64,000 nt of DNA from Anastrepha obliqua (Eukaryota; Arthropoda; Insecta; Diptera; Tephritidae): assembly GCF_027943255.1 (NCBI RefSeq), contig NC_072892.1:23583792-23647791 (forward strand), given 5' to 3'. The notes beneath the pieces were generated by a model. That model made no database searches. It was not told the origin of the DNA and was given only the letters and a program-made list of their open reading frames with translations. Positions 49,383 through 63,817 of the stretch are shown one piece after another. The position numbers and the translations under genes were made by a program. Positions within the stretch are counted from its first letter, which is position 1. Every line of letters begins with the position of its first letter.

Positions 49383-49854
49383 ATTAGTTTTACTTTCTGT
49401 ATTATATACCACGTCAGCAACTCTTACTCAAAAGATCCCATTACAATTCACTCATTTACAGTACGGAAACAAATATATATGTATCTTCGTCATTGAAGTT
49501 CCAAAAACACCTGTAAATAATGTAACCAAGAAAAAGTAATAAAAATAATATACCAAGTCAAAGGTAATCTCGCTATATCGGTTTCCCTTTTTTTTCAGCT
49601 TGTTGGTTTGAATGCCAAAGTACTCTGCTTCTTTATTTGTTTGTTTACATTCTCTTTGAAATTTTGACAATCAAACTACCAAATTGCAAAAACGAAATAC
49701 ATGTAAATGTTGTTGCTCTGGCGAAGTCCCATTCTATGAATACGGTGGCTTTAATTCAATAAGTTATTAATTATAAGTAATCAATTATTTGTATGTAGAT
49801 AAGTTGGTATGAACTATATTTTTTCAAATACATTAAGAAATTGCAAAGTTATCT

Positions 49855-52329
<2,475 letters not shown>

Positions 52330-52603
52330 TTTTCTATTTGCCGAAATAATGATTACAAATTCTTAATAAAACTGATTGCGTTCAAAAAAAATTAGCACAC
52401 TTTGAGTGATGAAAAGCTAGAAAAACGATTGGGTAGTTTTAAAGTAACTTCGCTGTCATACAGTGGTGATCAGAAACACTCGCCAAAGTGATACGCATGT
52501 ATACGATATATCGATGTTTTTGAAACAACGATTAATTTGGCAAAACCCTTAAGCCGAGCACAAACGACGAACATATGCGAACGATTTATGCGCGTGCTTT
52601 AGC

Positions 52604-53598
52604 CAATACGAATTTATTATAGGTGACAGCAACCACACATAAGTAAAAAATGTATTTGTTGTTGCCTTTCGTCCAAGCATCAAGTCAAAATCAGCTGTTC
52701 ATTTGCAGTGTATTTTGCTTGTGAAACGTACACTGGAAATAGTCACAAAATAAAAAGTCGCCACATTTCCCCCAGTTCATTGAAGATTTCGTGTTTAGCT
52801 TATGTGCAAGGTGGATTTATTATGTGTGAATTGTAAGTTCTTGTGGATATGAAAGACATCATTTGAGTTTACGGTATTTTAATTATTAATACATACATAT
52901 TTCAGCATTTGCCACGGGCATGCATTAGGTGAAATTGAATGTAGAGAGTGAAGTTTGAACGAGTAAAAGTTTAAAATAGAGAAACATAACGCAAAAAAAC
53001 TTCGAAAAAAGGGCAAAATTAAAGTCTCACTGCGTACAGAAAGTAATATTGAGCTCAATTGTATTTGTATCACATTTTTAATTTGCAATTTTTAACATGT
53101 GTAATTCTTTATCCTCGTAGGATATTGACGGCTATCAGAAATCCACCTTGGCTGCTAATGACTATAATGACTTCATACTAAATACTGTTGAAGTGCGCAT
53201 ACCATATTGCATGAAAATGTTTGCTATCATGTTTTTTGTGGAAAATCGATGACTATGATTGACATCTAAAACTGAACACTTAAAAATTCTGGATAACAAG
53301 TTTGTAACATGCTTGTGAATTCATTTTATATAATTCACCTTTATTGATTTTATTCGACATCTGAAGCTGAGTATTCGCTTCTAGCTTCCAACAGTGCATG
53401 TGGTAATTCGGCAGCTTAATTATTAATTATTTTAATATTGATTTGAACTCAAATTTAAAAATTTCAACGTACAATCACAAATGTAAACATGAATGTAAAC
53501 ATACCAATACAAACAAAGCATATCATTTTGACGTAAGCCATATCTACGGCGAAAAATTCAGCTGGGTGAATGCTGTCAACTATAATAAATCCACCTTG
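52604..53598 (-). mobile_element. 995-bp CAAGGTGG-ended element with 8-bp duplication
   Basis: Inverted termini CAATACGAATTTATTATAGG (52604) and, inverted, CAAGGTGGATTTATTATAG (ending 53598) are flanked by exact GCTTTAGC (52596-52603, 53599-53606). The outer 100-120 bp on each side match the 226-bp miniature at 59664-59889. The 770-bp interior is absent from that miniature and contains another CAAGGTGG (52807) and CCACCTTG (53150) end. No transposase frame. It lies about 275 bp upstream of the NF45 start codon. Confidence 0.88.
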
Positions 53599-53606
53599 GC
53601 TTTAGC

Positions 53607-54222
53607 CCAAAGGCGACGAATAAATTTGTAAACTTAATTTCGTGCTGTACCGTTGTCGAATGCACCGGTCACTAATTTAACTGATGGCACAGTAAAACTA
53701 TTAGTGATTCATATCGACTATGCGAGACCGTTTGGAGGAGTGATATTGCTGACAATGTATGATGTGCGTAATAAGCACATCAAACCGTTTACCAAATCTC
53801 AGTGATTCTGAATGAATCAGCAGACTTACTGACAAAACAAGGATGTAGTTTGCTTACGAATAAATCAATGCAGCCAGTACTGATCGTACTTTGCTGCCGC
53901 CTGAACAAAGACTGATGGAAGAAGTATGTAAATAGGTGGGAAATGAGCGAGCAGAATTATGCTGCATATTTCTCTATGACTTTGCAGCCGAAGTTACTCT
54001 CACAAATTCCCCTATCGTCCTTGCCTGTGATGACTATTCGGCCCATTGTTATTGTTACGAATTTGTTGCGTTTGTATCCAAACAAAAGGTCTCACAATAA
54101 TTCCACTGAGTTCGATCACTGAATTGTTAAATAAAACACACATGTCACAATTTATGTTTGTGTTTTAGTTATCATTCGCTCCCTATTGTTGCCATGAGGT
54201 TTTCAAAGTTTCCCTACAATAT
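53607..54222. other. No gene recognised
   Basis: Intergenic DNA between the NF45 upstream element and the solo LTR; no supported coding feature. Confidence 0.4.
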
Positions 54223-54573
54223 TGTTGCGAACCGAGAAACTTTGCGAACCGACTGGCAACAATAGCAATCGAACGAGATATCAAAATAAAAACTTGAATC
54301 CGCCATCGTCGAGACAGCAGATGGCGAGACAAAACCCGCCAGAAGATATGAGTTGCCACACCTAGAAATTATGATAGTTGTTAAGCATATGTGTATAAAC
54401 AGAGAGATGCATGCATATAGGGTATTCAACCGCAAGGTGAACGTGTACATTTGAAGTAAAGTAGTTAATTATTGGGAATAAAGTAAAGAGACTTTTATTT
54501 AACAATCCAGTGATCGAACTCAGAGCAGTTATTTATTATTAATTTGGATTTTAACGTAACGAAATTCGTAACA
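54223..54573 (+). mobile_element. Solo LTR of a Ty3/gypsy-like retrotransposon
   Basis: A 351-bp segment starts TGTTGCGAACCGAG and ends ATTCGTAACA (TG...CA), flanked by the 4-bp duplication ATAT (54219-54222, 54574-54577). It contains AATAAA at 54477 as expected in an LTR R region. No internal retroviral domain adjoins it, so it is a solo LTR left by recombination. It sits 380 bp upstream of Aos1. Confidence 0.75.
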
Positions 54574-54950
54574 ATATATAATTTAATATATATATTAAGA
54601 ATTATTAACTAAATTATCTAACAATTCGCGATGACTGCTAGAAAGGAGTGCTCACAGCTTCATGCTAAAAATATCTCAAAATGTAGACGTCTACATGTTG
54701 AGATACAATTTCAAACGAACTGTGAAAGCCCCAAATGAAGTTTCTACGAATACTAGACACAAATGAAAATTATCGATAACTTGCCTTCCGTTAAATGAGG
54801 TTGTGTCGTCTGTAGTTTTATTGAAAAACTATCGTGCTATTGGTAGAAGTGAGCGTCGTTGTTTTTACTAGTGTTAACTTTTTATACTTTTTTTTATCCT
54901 GAAATATACAGCTCAGTTTTTTTTACTTTGCATTGAACATTTAGAGTAAA

Positions 54951-56082
54951 ATGGAAGTCGATAAGAATGAAAGTGTTAATGGAGTAGAATTAACAGAAAC
55001 GGAAAATGAGTTATATGATAGGCAAATTCGTCTTTGGGGCTTGGAGTCGCAAAAAAGGTAAGTTTACAACCGGCTTAAGAGTATATTTGAAATTTTATGA
55101 CGACCTTCGGCAATTCTAGATTACGTACGGCAAAAATACTGGTTGCAGGACTAAATGGACTTGGTGCCGAGGTTACAAAAAATATCATTCTTTCGGGCGT
55201 TCATTCGGTAAAATTGCAAGATGAAAAAAATGTGACAGAAGAGGATTTTTGTGCACAGTTTCTTGTATCGCGAGAAGCAAAAGGTCAAAACCGCGCAGAA
55301 GCGTCAATCAAGCGGGCTCGCGGTCTTAATCCTATGGTGGAGATATCTGCGGACACAGAAGCACTTGCATCCAAAAATGTTGACTACTTTACACAGTTCG
55401 ACGTTGTAATCGTGATTGGGGCATTCATTTCAGAATTAAATCGTGTTGACACCATTTGTCGCCAAAATGGCATAAAATTCTTTGCTGGTGATGTATGGGG
55501 GATGTTTGGTTATTGCTTTGCTGACCTTCAGGAACACCAATTTGTCGAGTAATAAATCTAAATTAATTTGTTTGAATTTAAAATTCACATCGAATGCTTT
55601 TCAGAGACGTGGCAAAACACAAAGTTATTTCGAAGCCCAACGAAAAAGTTAAAACTGAGTTAGTTACTGCGGCCGTTCAACGAACTTTGAATTTCCCACC
55701 TTTTGATGCGGTTATTGAATTCGACATCAATGCACCTACGTTCCAAAAGAAACTTAAGCGTACAGGACCTGCTTTTCTATTATTGCGTGTTATGCAAGAA
55801 TTCCGAGAATTATTTGGTAAAGATCCTAGTTATAAAAATCGTGAGAAAGATTTTGCAGATTTGAAGAGTATACGAAACACAATGACCAACGAGAGCTCTT
55901 TGACGGATGATTATTTTGAGAATGTGTTCGCACAAGTTTCTCCATCTGCTGCAGTTGTCGGTGGTGTTTTATCTCAAGAAATTATTAAAGTGGTCACAAA
56001 AAAGGAGGCGCCCAATTGTAACGTATTTCTGTTTGATCCCGATACATGTTGTGGTTATATAGAAACAGTTGGTATGAATTAA
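54951..56082 (+). CDS. Aos1: SUMO-activating enzyme subunit 1 (Aos1/SAE1)
   Basis: Exons 54951-55057, 55120-55548 and 55605-56082 join in phases 2 and 2 to give 337 aa, the size of fly Aos1. With Uba2 it forms the heterodimeric E1 that adenylates SUMO. The N-terminal ENELYDRQIRLWGLESQKRL carries the conserved Arg that reaches the partner ATP site. The ThiF-type Rossmann segment is ILVAGLNGLGAEVTKNIILS. As expected for SAE1 there is no catalytic Cys domain. The C-terminal repeat ends SAAVVGGVLSQEIIKVVTKK. AATAAA at 56102 lies 20 bp past the stop. The gene is convergent with the proteasome gene, stops 120 bp apart. Confidence 0.95.
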
Positions 56083-56202
56083 TATTAAAAATCTCAAATT
56101 GAATAAAACATATAAACTTAAAGTTTATTGTAACTTGTTTTATTTTTGTTGAAGTTATCTAAGTTAGAAGGGTTGATGAATTATTTGTTCATATATCCAC
56201 CG

Positions 56203-57149
56203 TTAGTTTGCATTAGACAGGTGATCGTCTATCTCGGTGGGCGTGAGACGTCTGAATCCCTTTTCGGTGCAAATTCCTACTTCGATGTTATCTTTAGTCA
56301 TTACGCCCTCAAATCCACCTTTTAGTGTACGCATAGCGTCGACAACTGCATCGTCCAGCGATTGGGAAACGGAGTTATTTGATTGCAAGTTAAATCTGAA
56401 AGAGATATAGTTTTTATCATACATAATTTTATTCCAAAGCAACAAATGATATACCTCTTTTCCATATAAGTTTTACAACTTTGCGCATTTTTACCCAATG
56501 CAGTGGCTCTCCAAGCAAAAAATGCGCCGGTTGGATCGCATTGAAACAAATATGGTTTACCCGAATCCCAACCGCAAATCAGCAAGGAAACACCAAACGG
56601 CCGCACTCCTCTGGAAGCAATTAATAATTAAGCTCTGCAATGTGCAGTTTAAATATATTAATCTACCCCGATTGTGTGTACTCTTGCATCACATTGGCAA
56701 CTTGCTGTACCAATTGTGAGACGGGCATAGGTTCTTTGTAAACTAAGTAGTACTGTTGAGCCATTTTACGTGCCCGTTTAAGAAGTGGGCGGTAATCTGG
56801 CACAAGACCGGAATACACCATTCCAATATGGTCAGTGATGGGCTCAACTCGGTGTACGCTATGCTCTTCATACAAAGGTGACTTGTACTTATTTTCAGTG
56901 GCAATTACAACACCATCAGATGCTGTAAAAATAATTGAAATAATTATTTTGTACATAAATAGTATTGCTGTACTTACCAACGATACCTACTGACGTTGCT
57001 CCAGCAGCAACTGCTGCCAAAGCATATTCTAATTGAACCAATTTACCTGATGGACTGCAAATATTAAACTTTAGAATTTCTTTAGGTTATGTGTTTACTG
57101 AACTATACCTGAAAGTGGTTAACGAAAAGCTGTAGCGTTCGGAAGCCAT
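56203..57149 (-). CDS. Prosalpha2: Proteasome subunit alpha type-2, diverged copy
   Basis: Minus-strand exons 57149-57109, 57054-56978, 56922-56667, 56610-56455 and 56395-56203 give 240 aa; all phases agree. Alpha-2 is a structural, non-catalytic subunit of the 20S core ring. The N-terminal alpha signature [17 protein letters not shown] is intact, as are [38 protein letters not shown] and DNIEVGIC. Oddities: SG-L-V-PDYR where the family has glycine before PDYR, and a changed, about six-residue longer segment ([16 protein letters not shown]) after the EKR motif. Many other substitutions occur. It may be the normal orthologue or a specialised paralogue. A polyadenylation signal on the minus strand is at 56139-56144. 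Confidence 0.88.
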
Positions 57150-57792
57150 GCTTGCTAGATAATTCTTTAAATATAATATGGAAAAGTTTAGCAAATTCTA
57201 AGTCCAACAATATTCCAAATGACACAGCAAAGCTAAACATAAGATGTCAAATTTCATCATTGTCATTTCGGCACGCCAAGCAGGGCTGCCAAATTTCAAA
57301 GTTTATACCAAAAATTGCAGGGTTGCATGAAATTTGTGAAGGTGTACGCGTATTACCTAGCAGACCGTTACTCGGTTCTAAGCGAATTTAAACGATATGC
57401 CGACGTCATTCGCTTTATGTTTCTCAAAATTTAGCTTTGTGTAATAATATAAGATAAAAATCGTCACAGCCAATGCTTCTACCATTGGTCTGTTTACGAA
57501 TGCGGTAGATGCATCCTTGCCAATTATGATAAATACCGGGTTTGCTCGATACGTATCGTGAAATAAAAAAATGTAGGGGAGGTTTGGTTTCGCGCACTTG
57601 GTATATGTTTCACAAAATTAAGCATATACTGACATACGATAAAAATCAACACATCCAAAGCTTATGCCATTGGTTTCTTTACGAAATACAAATGTGCAAA
57701 GCTACAAAATGGTGCGCGAATGTTGCTGCGTAAAGGTAGACTATCTACTTTTTCGTGCTTAACTCACAATCCGTAATTAAAAAGCAAGATTA
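57150..57792. other. Proteasome gene upstream flank
   Basis: Should contain the alpha-2 promoter and 5'UTR; no other coding feature is supported. Confidence 0.45.
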
Positions 57793-57847
57793 TATAATAT
57801 ATATATATATATAATTGGCGCGTACACCCTTTTTGGGTGTTTGGCCG
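57793..57847 (-). mobile_element. SINE, 55-bp ultra-truncated insertion
   Basis: Only the last bases of the SINE (GGCCAAACACCCAAAAAGGG through the (TA)n tail, read on the minus strand) are present. They are flanked by an exact 10-bp duplication AGCAAGATTA (57783-57792, 57848-57857), proving an independent truncated insertion. Confidence 0.92.
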
Positions 57848-57857
57848 AGCAAGATTA

Positions 57858-58961
57858 CCCATACAAAATTTCTCTCCCGAAATCTGCGATTATAAAATAA
57901 TCCTAGATTATTACCACACTTTTTTAAATACAACCCTGTGTTATCGATAATTATTTTTACGAATGTAAGGAGAATCGTCAAATTAAATAAAATAGACGCC
58001 GGCAAGAAAAACAGGTTTGTATACATAATTCTAATAAAATGTTTGTTAAATGTTATTAATTATGCACTCATTTTACAGAAAAAAGCGATCGCACTGGTAC
58101 AGAGAAGCAGTCACGTTTCGTTTGGAAAAGAAACACACTTGAACGGAGACATGGCAGTAGAAATGGCCACAAGAGGCTTTGTGTTTTCGTCGAGGAAAAT
58201 AAAAGTCAAAATTCACAATATAAATAATAAATAAATGAGTTTAAAATGAAGAATATGGAATAAATAAAATTTAAAATAAACATAAAAACGAAGTGATTGA
58301 TTCTCTCATGTTTTCTGAGCTGAATTTGTGCTCTTGAATGTAGTACGTCGGCTCTGGCTGCTCTTGTTGATTTGCGAATTTAAAATTTGTTTGGTTTTAT
58401 CAATTTTTTTAAACCTTTCTTTCAAGTTACTGGAAGCGTTTTCTTTTACTCTCCTAGATCAGAAAAGTTGGTAATTAAAAATCTTTTCGCCGCATCTGGT
58501 CGTTGAATGGTAAGGGTGAGGCTTTATTAGAAACTGTGTAAAGCGAAATTAATTTGGCTATTCTTTCTCCTTGTCTTTTCTACATATCGTTAATAATAAT
58601 TAAACAAACCAAAAACTCTAAAATATTTCCCAAAGCAATGTCTATGAAGAAAATCTTTCAAAACAGGAGTGACAGCTGATTGTCAATTTTGCTGGTAGTT
58701 TGCCATATGTGAACGGGTAGATTAATTTTGTGGATTTATTGCTAATTATTGCATATGTGAACGTACTTTTAGCCAATTGTGAAGAGTGGTTTGTTTTAAT
58801 TTAAATTAAATTTAGCTATATTCGAAAATCAATTAAAATATCAGTTTTAATTAAACCACTTTTAAATACATCCCAAGTGACATCAGCACATCTGTCAAAT
58901 TCTTTCAGAGTCGAATAAAGGTCTGCTACTTAGTACATCTTTAAAACTCTTTTCACCATGT
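57858..58961. other. No gene recognised
   Basis: AT-rich intergenic DNA; short open frames only. Confidence 0.45.
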
Positions 58962-59040
58962 TCCTCACACGGAATATTGCTCCCTGGGCGGATATAAATC
59001 TGGGTTGTTTCAGTAACGTAGAACCGACTGTCGTGCAAAC
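58962..59040 (-). repeat. Short (CAA)n-type repeat, truncated copy
   Basis: Retains GCGGATATAAATCTGGG through ACGTAGAACCGACTGTCGTG; the (GTT)n end is missing. Confidence 0.72.
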
Positions 59041-59079
59041 GCGAATTCGCTGTGTTGTTAGAACCTAAGAATAAACAAA

Positions 59080-59648
59080 CAAAAGGAAGGGAAATTACTT
59101 GTGTCTGAAGAAGAAAAATAGGCAAAATCAATGGAAACAACCAAACACAAGAAATTATACGCACATATTTTCTTGCCATGGCGTCTTCCGCATAAAAACG
59201 CAAATAAACTGCATTTGGAGGCTTTATATACAATATATTAATTTGTGTTTTCACAATTTAACACACACTTCGTTTTCATTAGTTTGCTTAGTGATATACC
59301 TTACTGTTAAGGTCAACTAATTTAAGTAATAGGAGAGATATTAATAAATATCTACAAATATGAGTTAGAAATTTTAATTGACAATTTAAACATAAAAAAG
59401 AAAATTGAAATAGTCAACCTGACCATTCAACAAACTTAGCGTTTTAGTTGAGGATGTGTATAGTGTAAATCTAACAAATCACAATATTACCAAGCTATTC
59501 ACTAAATTTTCACAAACATTTATATTTTCTCCTCCTTGTGTTTGTTTGTTTTGTATTGGAAAGGAGCTTGACGTCAAACTTGTCAAAATCGCGAAAAATA
59601 ATGAAACTGTTTTGAGAAGATGCCAACTTCGGTGTTCAATTCGCCTTG
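59080..59648 (-). repeat. P-like element remnant, related to 41117-41400
   Basis: On the minus strand it starts CAAGGCGAATTGAACACC at 59648. It aligns with 41117-41320 (AAAACA(G/A)TT...GACGTCAAGC landmarks) and then with the THAP-adjacent part (GACGCCATGGCAAGAAAA near 59180). The other end is unclear. Confidence 0.55.
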
Positions 59649-59663
59649 GTATTAACCCAAAAG

Positions 59664-59889
59664 CAAGGTGGATTTAATAAGGTGACAGCATTCACCCAGC
59701 TGAATTTTTCGCCGTAGTGATGGCTTACGTCAAAATGATATGCTTTGTTTGTATGTATTGGTATGTTTACATTCGTATGTTTACATTTGCTTGCTGATTT
59801 TGACATGATGCTTGCACCAAACGCAACAACAAATACATGTAGGGTTTTACTTATATGTGTTTGCTGTCACCTGTAATAAATTCGCCTTG
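59664..59889. repeat. 226-bp miniature element, exact 8-bp duplication
   Basis: Termini CAAGGTGGATTTAATAAGG and, inverted, CAAGGCGAATTTATTACAGG are flanked by exact CCCAAAAG (59656-59663, 59890-59897). No coding capacity. It matches the outer parts of the 995-bp element at 52604-53598. Confidence 0.93.
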
Positions 59890-59897
59890 CCCAAAAG

Positions 59898-60533
59898 TGA
59901 TAGAAAACGAATTCAATTCGCCTTGCAAGTGCCATCTATATTTTGTCTTTGAAAATAAATTTAAGTGGTATGGCAGCTACTCAAATAAACAAAAGGTTTA
60001 TTTACGTCGGTTTTTATTTTTTATGTTTTTAGCTAACTACAATACCCAAATTCCCTCCAAATTTGCATATATTGTATTAAATGTTTTGTTTTGATTTTTG
60101 TTAGTTATTTAGTTTACGACCCCGGTGCCAAAATTGGAAACAAAATAGGTATCAGACACTATTTGCTAAGGTTTTATTTTCCTTACTCATTTTGTGACTA
60201 CATTTCAAAGATACAGTCAATTAATATTCAAGTTTCGTTATACGTCAATTTAGTGATTTGATGAAAAAAGTGTTAGTGATAAAAAGTTCCACTTTTTCGG
60301 AACTTTTTTGTCAATAACTTTTGAACGGTTTAAAAGAATTAAGTTCTGTTTTTCGTATCCATATTGAGTACTTTTGATCAATTTTGGCACTCCGGGCGAA
60401 AACTATATAATTACCTAATTTTTTTAGTGGTTGCTAAGCAATGATTGCACATTTACCAAGCACAAAATAATAAACAATTTTTTCAAAATACAAAAACTTT
60501 GGTTATCTAATAGTATCTGTAATTATAAAGAAA
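59898..60533. other. Intergenic; Tctex1 gene upstream flank
   Basis: Another isolated CAATTCGCCTTG terminus is at about 59917-59928. No gene. Confidence 0.45.
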
Positions 60534-61061
60534 ATGGAAACAATACCAGATGAATCCCAACCAATCGACGAAGAAAGGCGAGGAACTGATTTCAGCGAAA
60601 CAAATGAAGTGTTGTTAGCTGAGGATGGAGCAGACGAATTGGCACCAAATTTGTCAGTGACTTCATATCGCATGAAACCCTCGTTAAGAGAGCTTTTCCC
60701 AGCATCTCAAATTAAACAAATTATTCAGACAACTATTTATGACAAACTACAAGGTAACTTAAGGAATTACGGTGAATTCTCGTTAATAAAATGTCATTTA
60801 GGGAAGGTGTACAACGCAGATGAAGCGCGTAAGTGGACTCAAGAGATCTCCGATGCAGTTAGTTTGGCTGTGAAGGAAAAAGTTCAAATGCCCCGTTTTA
60901 AGCACGTTGTGCAAGTAAGCTTGGGACAACAATTGGGTGCCGGTTGCCGCTATATAGCGAAATGTTGTTGGGACGCCGAAGCTGATTCCTATGCATCCGA
61001 CGTGTTTACCAATGCCAGCATATTTTGTGTTTGCACTGTGTTTGGTGTATATTTATATTAG
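60534..61061 (+). CDS. Tctex1-family dynein light chain
   Basis: A single-exon frame of 175 aa. The first 60 residues are acidic and probably disordered. The Tctex1 domain occupies about 65-170 (SYRMKPSLRELFPASQIKQI, VQVSLGQQLGAGCRYIAKCC, WDAEADSYASDVFTNASIFC, then CTVFGVYLY). The final strand GVYLY is the dimerisation strand typical of DYNLT proteins. The extended N-terminus fits the TCTEX1D2/DYNLT2B branch (intraflagellar-transport dynein-2 light chain) better than cytoplasmic DYNLT1. The branch assignment is inference. Confidence 0.88.
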   Translation: METIPDESQPIDEERRGTDFSETNEVLLAEDGADELAPNLSVTSYRMKPSLRELFPASQIKQIIQTTIYDKLQGNLRNYGEFSLIKCHLGKVYNADEARKWTQEISDAVSLAVKEKVQMPRFKHVVQVSLGQQLGAGCRYIAKCCWDAEADSYASDVFTNASIFCVCTVFGVYLY

Positions 61062-61556
61062 GCTCCTTTAAAATAACTTAAATTTAAACTTGAATATATG
61101 AACACATCTTTAATATCAGATATACACATAAGAAACAGATATAGCATAAATGTTAATTATTTTTTTAAATTAACTTGAATTAACAAAAAAAAAAAAATAT
61201 TATCAGATATTTGATTAGGATATTACGCCATTTAAGAAATAAATGTAAGGCTTATTTTTAAAAAATCCTAGAGGGTTTTCTTATTTATTGCGGGAAAATC
61301 GAGTTGTATATATATTTATGAAAAAGATAAGTTTTGTGGTATGAATATAATTTATCAATATCTATGTATGCAACACCCACGTTGTGTTGCATCAACATTT
61401 TGATAGTATAATTTAGACCTCTACAACTCTGGCAGCCCTTTTATTTTTTCTTTTTTTTTGCTAATATTTCTCTATACGGACATAATTGAGAATACAATTT
61501 TTAAAAAGATAGCCGTTTTAAACTTAATATCAGCATAAAGATAGACACTATTTTTT

Positions 61557-62646
61557 ATGAAAGCTTTGGAAGGTCCTCTAATGAGTGTTATGGATTTAAG
61601 TAGTAAGTGTTAAAAGGAGTTTTAGAAAATATAATACCAATACATATTATCTAAAATTCTTCATTGCAACAGTTGCTTCAAATGGTAATAAAGTGAAAGA
61701 AAAACGGGAAAGGCAACCAAATTGGACGGAAGCTGAAAAGCAATTGCTACTATCGCTGACACGCATACATAAAGTAATTTTGGAAAATAAGGGCAGCGAC
61801 ACAATGACAATCAAAAAGAAATCGGAAGCATGGGATGATATAGCAACAAATATGCGATCTGCAGGCTATCAGCGCTCAAAAGATCGACTTAAACAACAGT
61901 TGGGTCGCATACGAGCTGCGGAGGCAAAGAAAGCAAAAGACGCACTAGCTAAAAGTCAGCCCCTGGATAATAGTTTGGCAATAGCAGGCTGCTCATTAGA
62001 GTCATCTGGTAATGACGAGTACATACCCCATAATATGAAATTGGGAAATTTTAATTTTATTACAGCAGCGTCTCTGAATAGGCAAAGCATAAGGAATATG
62101 CCAACGCCGATGCATGAAGTGGCAATTAAGATTGAGAAAGCTATTTCTTTAGAAGATTTTGATACATTATCCAATGGCAAGCAACCAAATAAAAATCCGA
62201 ATGACGTATATGGGTTATCTGACTTAAGTTCGCAATCACCTATACCAGTCATTCATGAGTTAAACAAACGGATGTGTCAAGGACCTCAATATCTCAGTTT
62301 AAACCAACAAATTGTAGGCGAGGATGGTGCGAGTGAATCGGAGTGTCAGTTGCCTCCCATTTCTTCTACAAGCCAGAATAGTCATTTTAAGTGCCATTGC
62401 AATCATAAGAAATTAAAGCATGTTCGTCTTCGTATTAACGGTTATGCTCCACGCACTCGCGCTCAGCGAGCTCGGCAGTTACATTTGTATCGAGTTGCTG
62501 TGGAAAAGGAACGTTTGAAAATGCTTCGATTGCAACAGAAGCGTGATCGAATTTTTTACCGGAAAGACAAAGAAATACAAAACTTGAAGTTGCAAATTTT
62601 GAGTAATCTAGCCGTAAACAGAATCAATCACATCAATTTCACCTAA
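61557..62646 (+). CDS. Myb/SANT-like DNA-binding protein
   Basis: Exon 1 (61557-61602, MKALEGPLMSVMDLS) and exon 2 (61673-62646) join in phase 1 to give about 339 aa; ATG 61581 is an alternative start. Residues about 25-95 form a Myb/SANT-like domain (RQPNWTEAEKQLLLSL, KKKSEAWDDIATNM, RSKDRLKQQLGRI) like those of zeste/FSBP/MSANTD proteins. The middle is low-complexity. The C-terminal 80 residues are basic, with Cys/His (FKCHCNHKKLKHVRLR) and a helical coiled-coil-like stretch (VAVEKERLKMLRLQQKRDRI). Probably a nuclear DNA-binding protein; its targets are unknown, and it could be a domesticated transposon-related protein. Confidence 0.8.
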
Positions 62647-63008
62647 TCATTTACGAAGCTTACTAGATTTTGTGCGCTTGAGCTTGAAATAATTAGATTT
62701 TAAATTTTTTCGGCGTTTCGCACGTTGATTTAAATTGCATGTGTTTGTATTACTAGCCTATCTTCGTGCAATGAATATGACATTGGAACTACAATTCTAT
62801 AGATGAATTAACCAACGTGTTTTAAATTTTTTAACCTTCACAAACAGTTACTAATTTGAAAACTATGTTTTTTATTATTAAGGTACATATTTGAAGGGTT
62901 CATATTTGCACTCATATGAGCAGCGAATTTTGATAAAAGCTGGTAAATGAGTTGATATGAGCCAAAGTGAGGGTTTTAGTGCTGAATTCATCACCGAATT
63001 TTAACACA

Positions 63009-63105
63009 GGGAACGTACACTTCTGTTAGGTGTTTGGCCAAGCTCCTCCTCCTATTTGTGGTGTGCCTCTTGATGTTGTTCCACAATAGGAGGTATCTAC
63101 AGTTT
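63009..63105 (-). mobile_element. SINE 3' fragment
   Basis: About 97 bp of the SINE 3' part (CGTACACTTCTGTTAGGTGT to GGAGGTATCTACAG), truncated before the tRNA-like head. Confidence 0.85.
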
Positions 63106-63817
63106 AATTCATACTCAACAAATATAGCTTCTAACATCGGGTGGAAAATTAGTCTTAACTCTTTTACGATCTCAATGATATTTATGTCGGATCAAAATAA
63201 ATTAAAGAGCAATAAATGTAATAGTTTGAGTTTTATTAAGTCATCACCGCCAATTTTGCAAAATTTTACTTGCGCCGTATTTATGCTTTTGGGTTTATTA
63301 TATGAATATACCAAATATGAGTAAATATATTTGGTTTTTGGAAATTACCGTTATATGGGAGGTGGAACTGGCTATTCACCAGTAGTATTTGATACATCAA
63401 GAAATAAACAACATTAAACTTTAAAGTAGTATTTATTAATTATTTTGCTCTTTGCTCATTTCAACTCCGCAGTGAAAACTTTTATTGCGCTTGATTAACA
63501 GGTGATGGGCATCAGATTGTAAAGATTTGTAATCGTGACGTTGGCACTTATTTTGCATAGATAGGTGAATGTGACGCCGAAATATAAAGTACTTTATTTA
63601 TCTAAAACAAACTACACACTTTCTCAATATATTATTTATTTACAAGAAGTCTTTCGATTTTAAATTCATAACAAAATTTCAATTTTCAAATTACAAATTT
63701 GAATGTAAATACTACGTTGCGTCTATAAGTTTTGTGCGAAAAAAACATATCAGCTGATCAACTGCTGCCATCTTTAATAGATTTCCCTAATGCTAATTTA
63801 AAAGACTTCGTGCAACA
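63106..63817. other. No gene recognised
   Basis: AT-rich DNA with short open frames only. Confidence 0.4.

Noticed and set aside
52807..53150. A separate nested CAAGGTGG element inside the 995-bp element
   Set aside because: The flanking octamers (CTTATGTG and GCTGCTAA) do not match, so a separate insertion is not supported.
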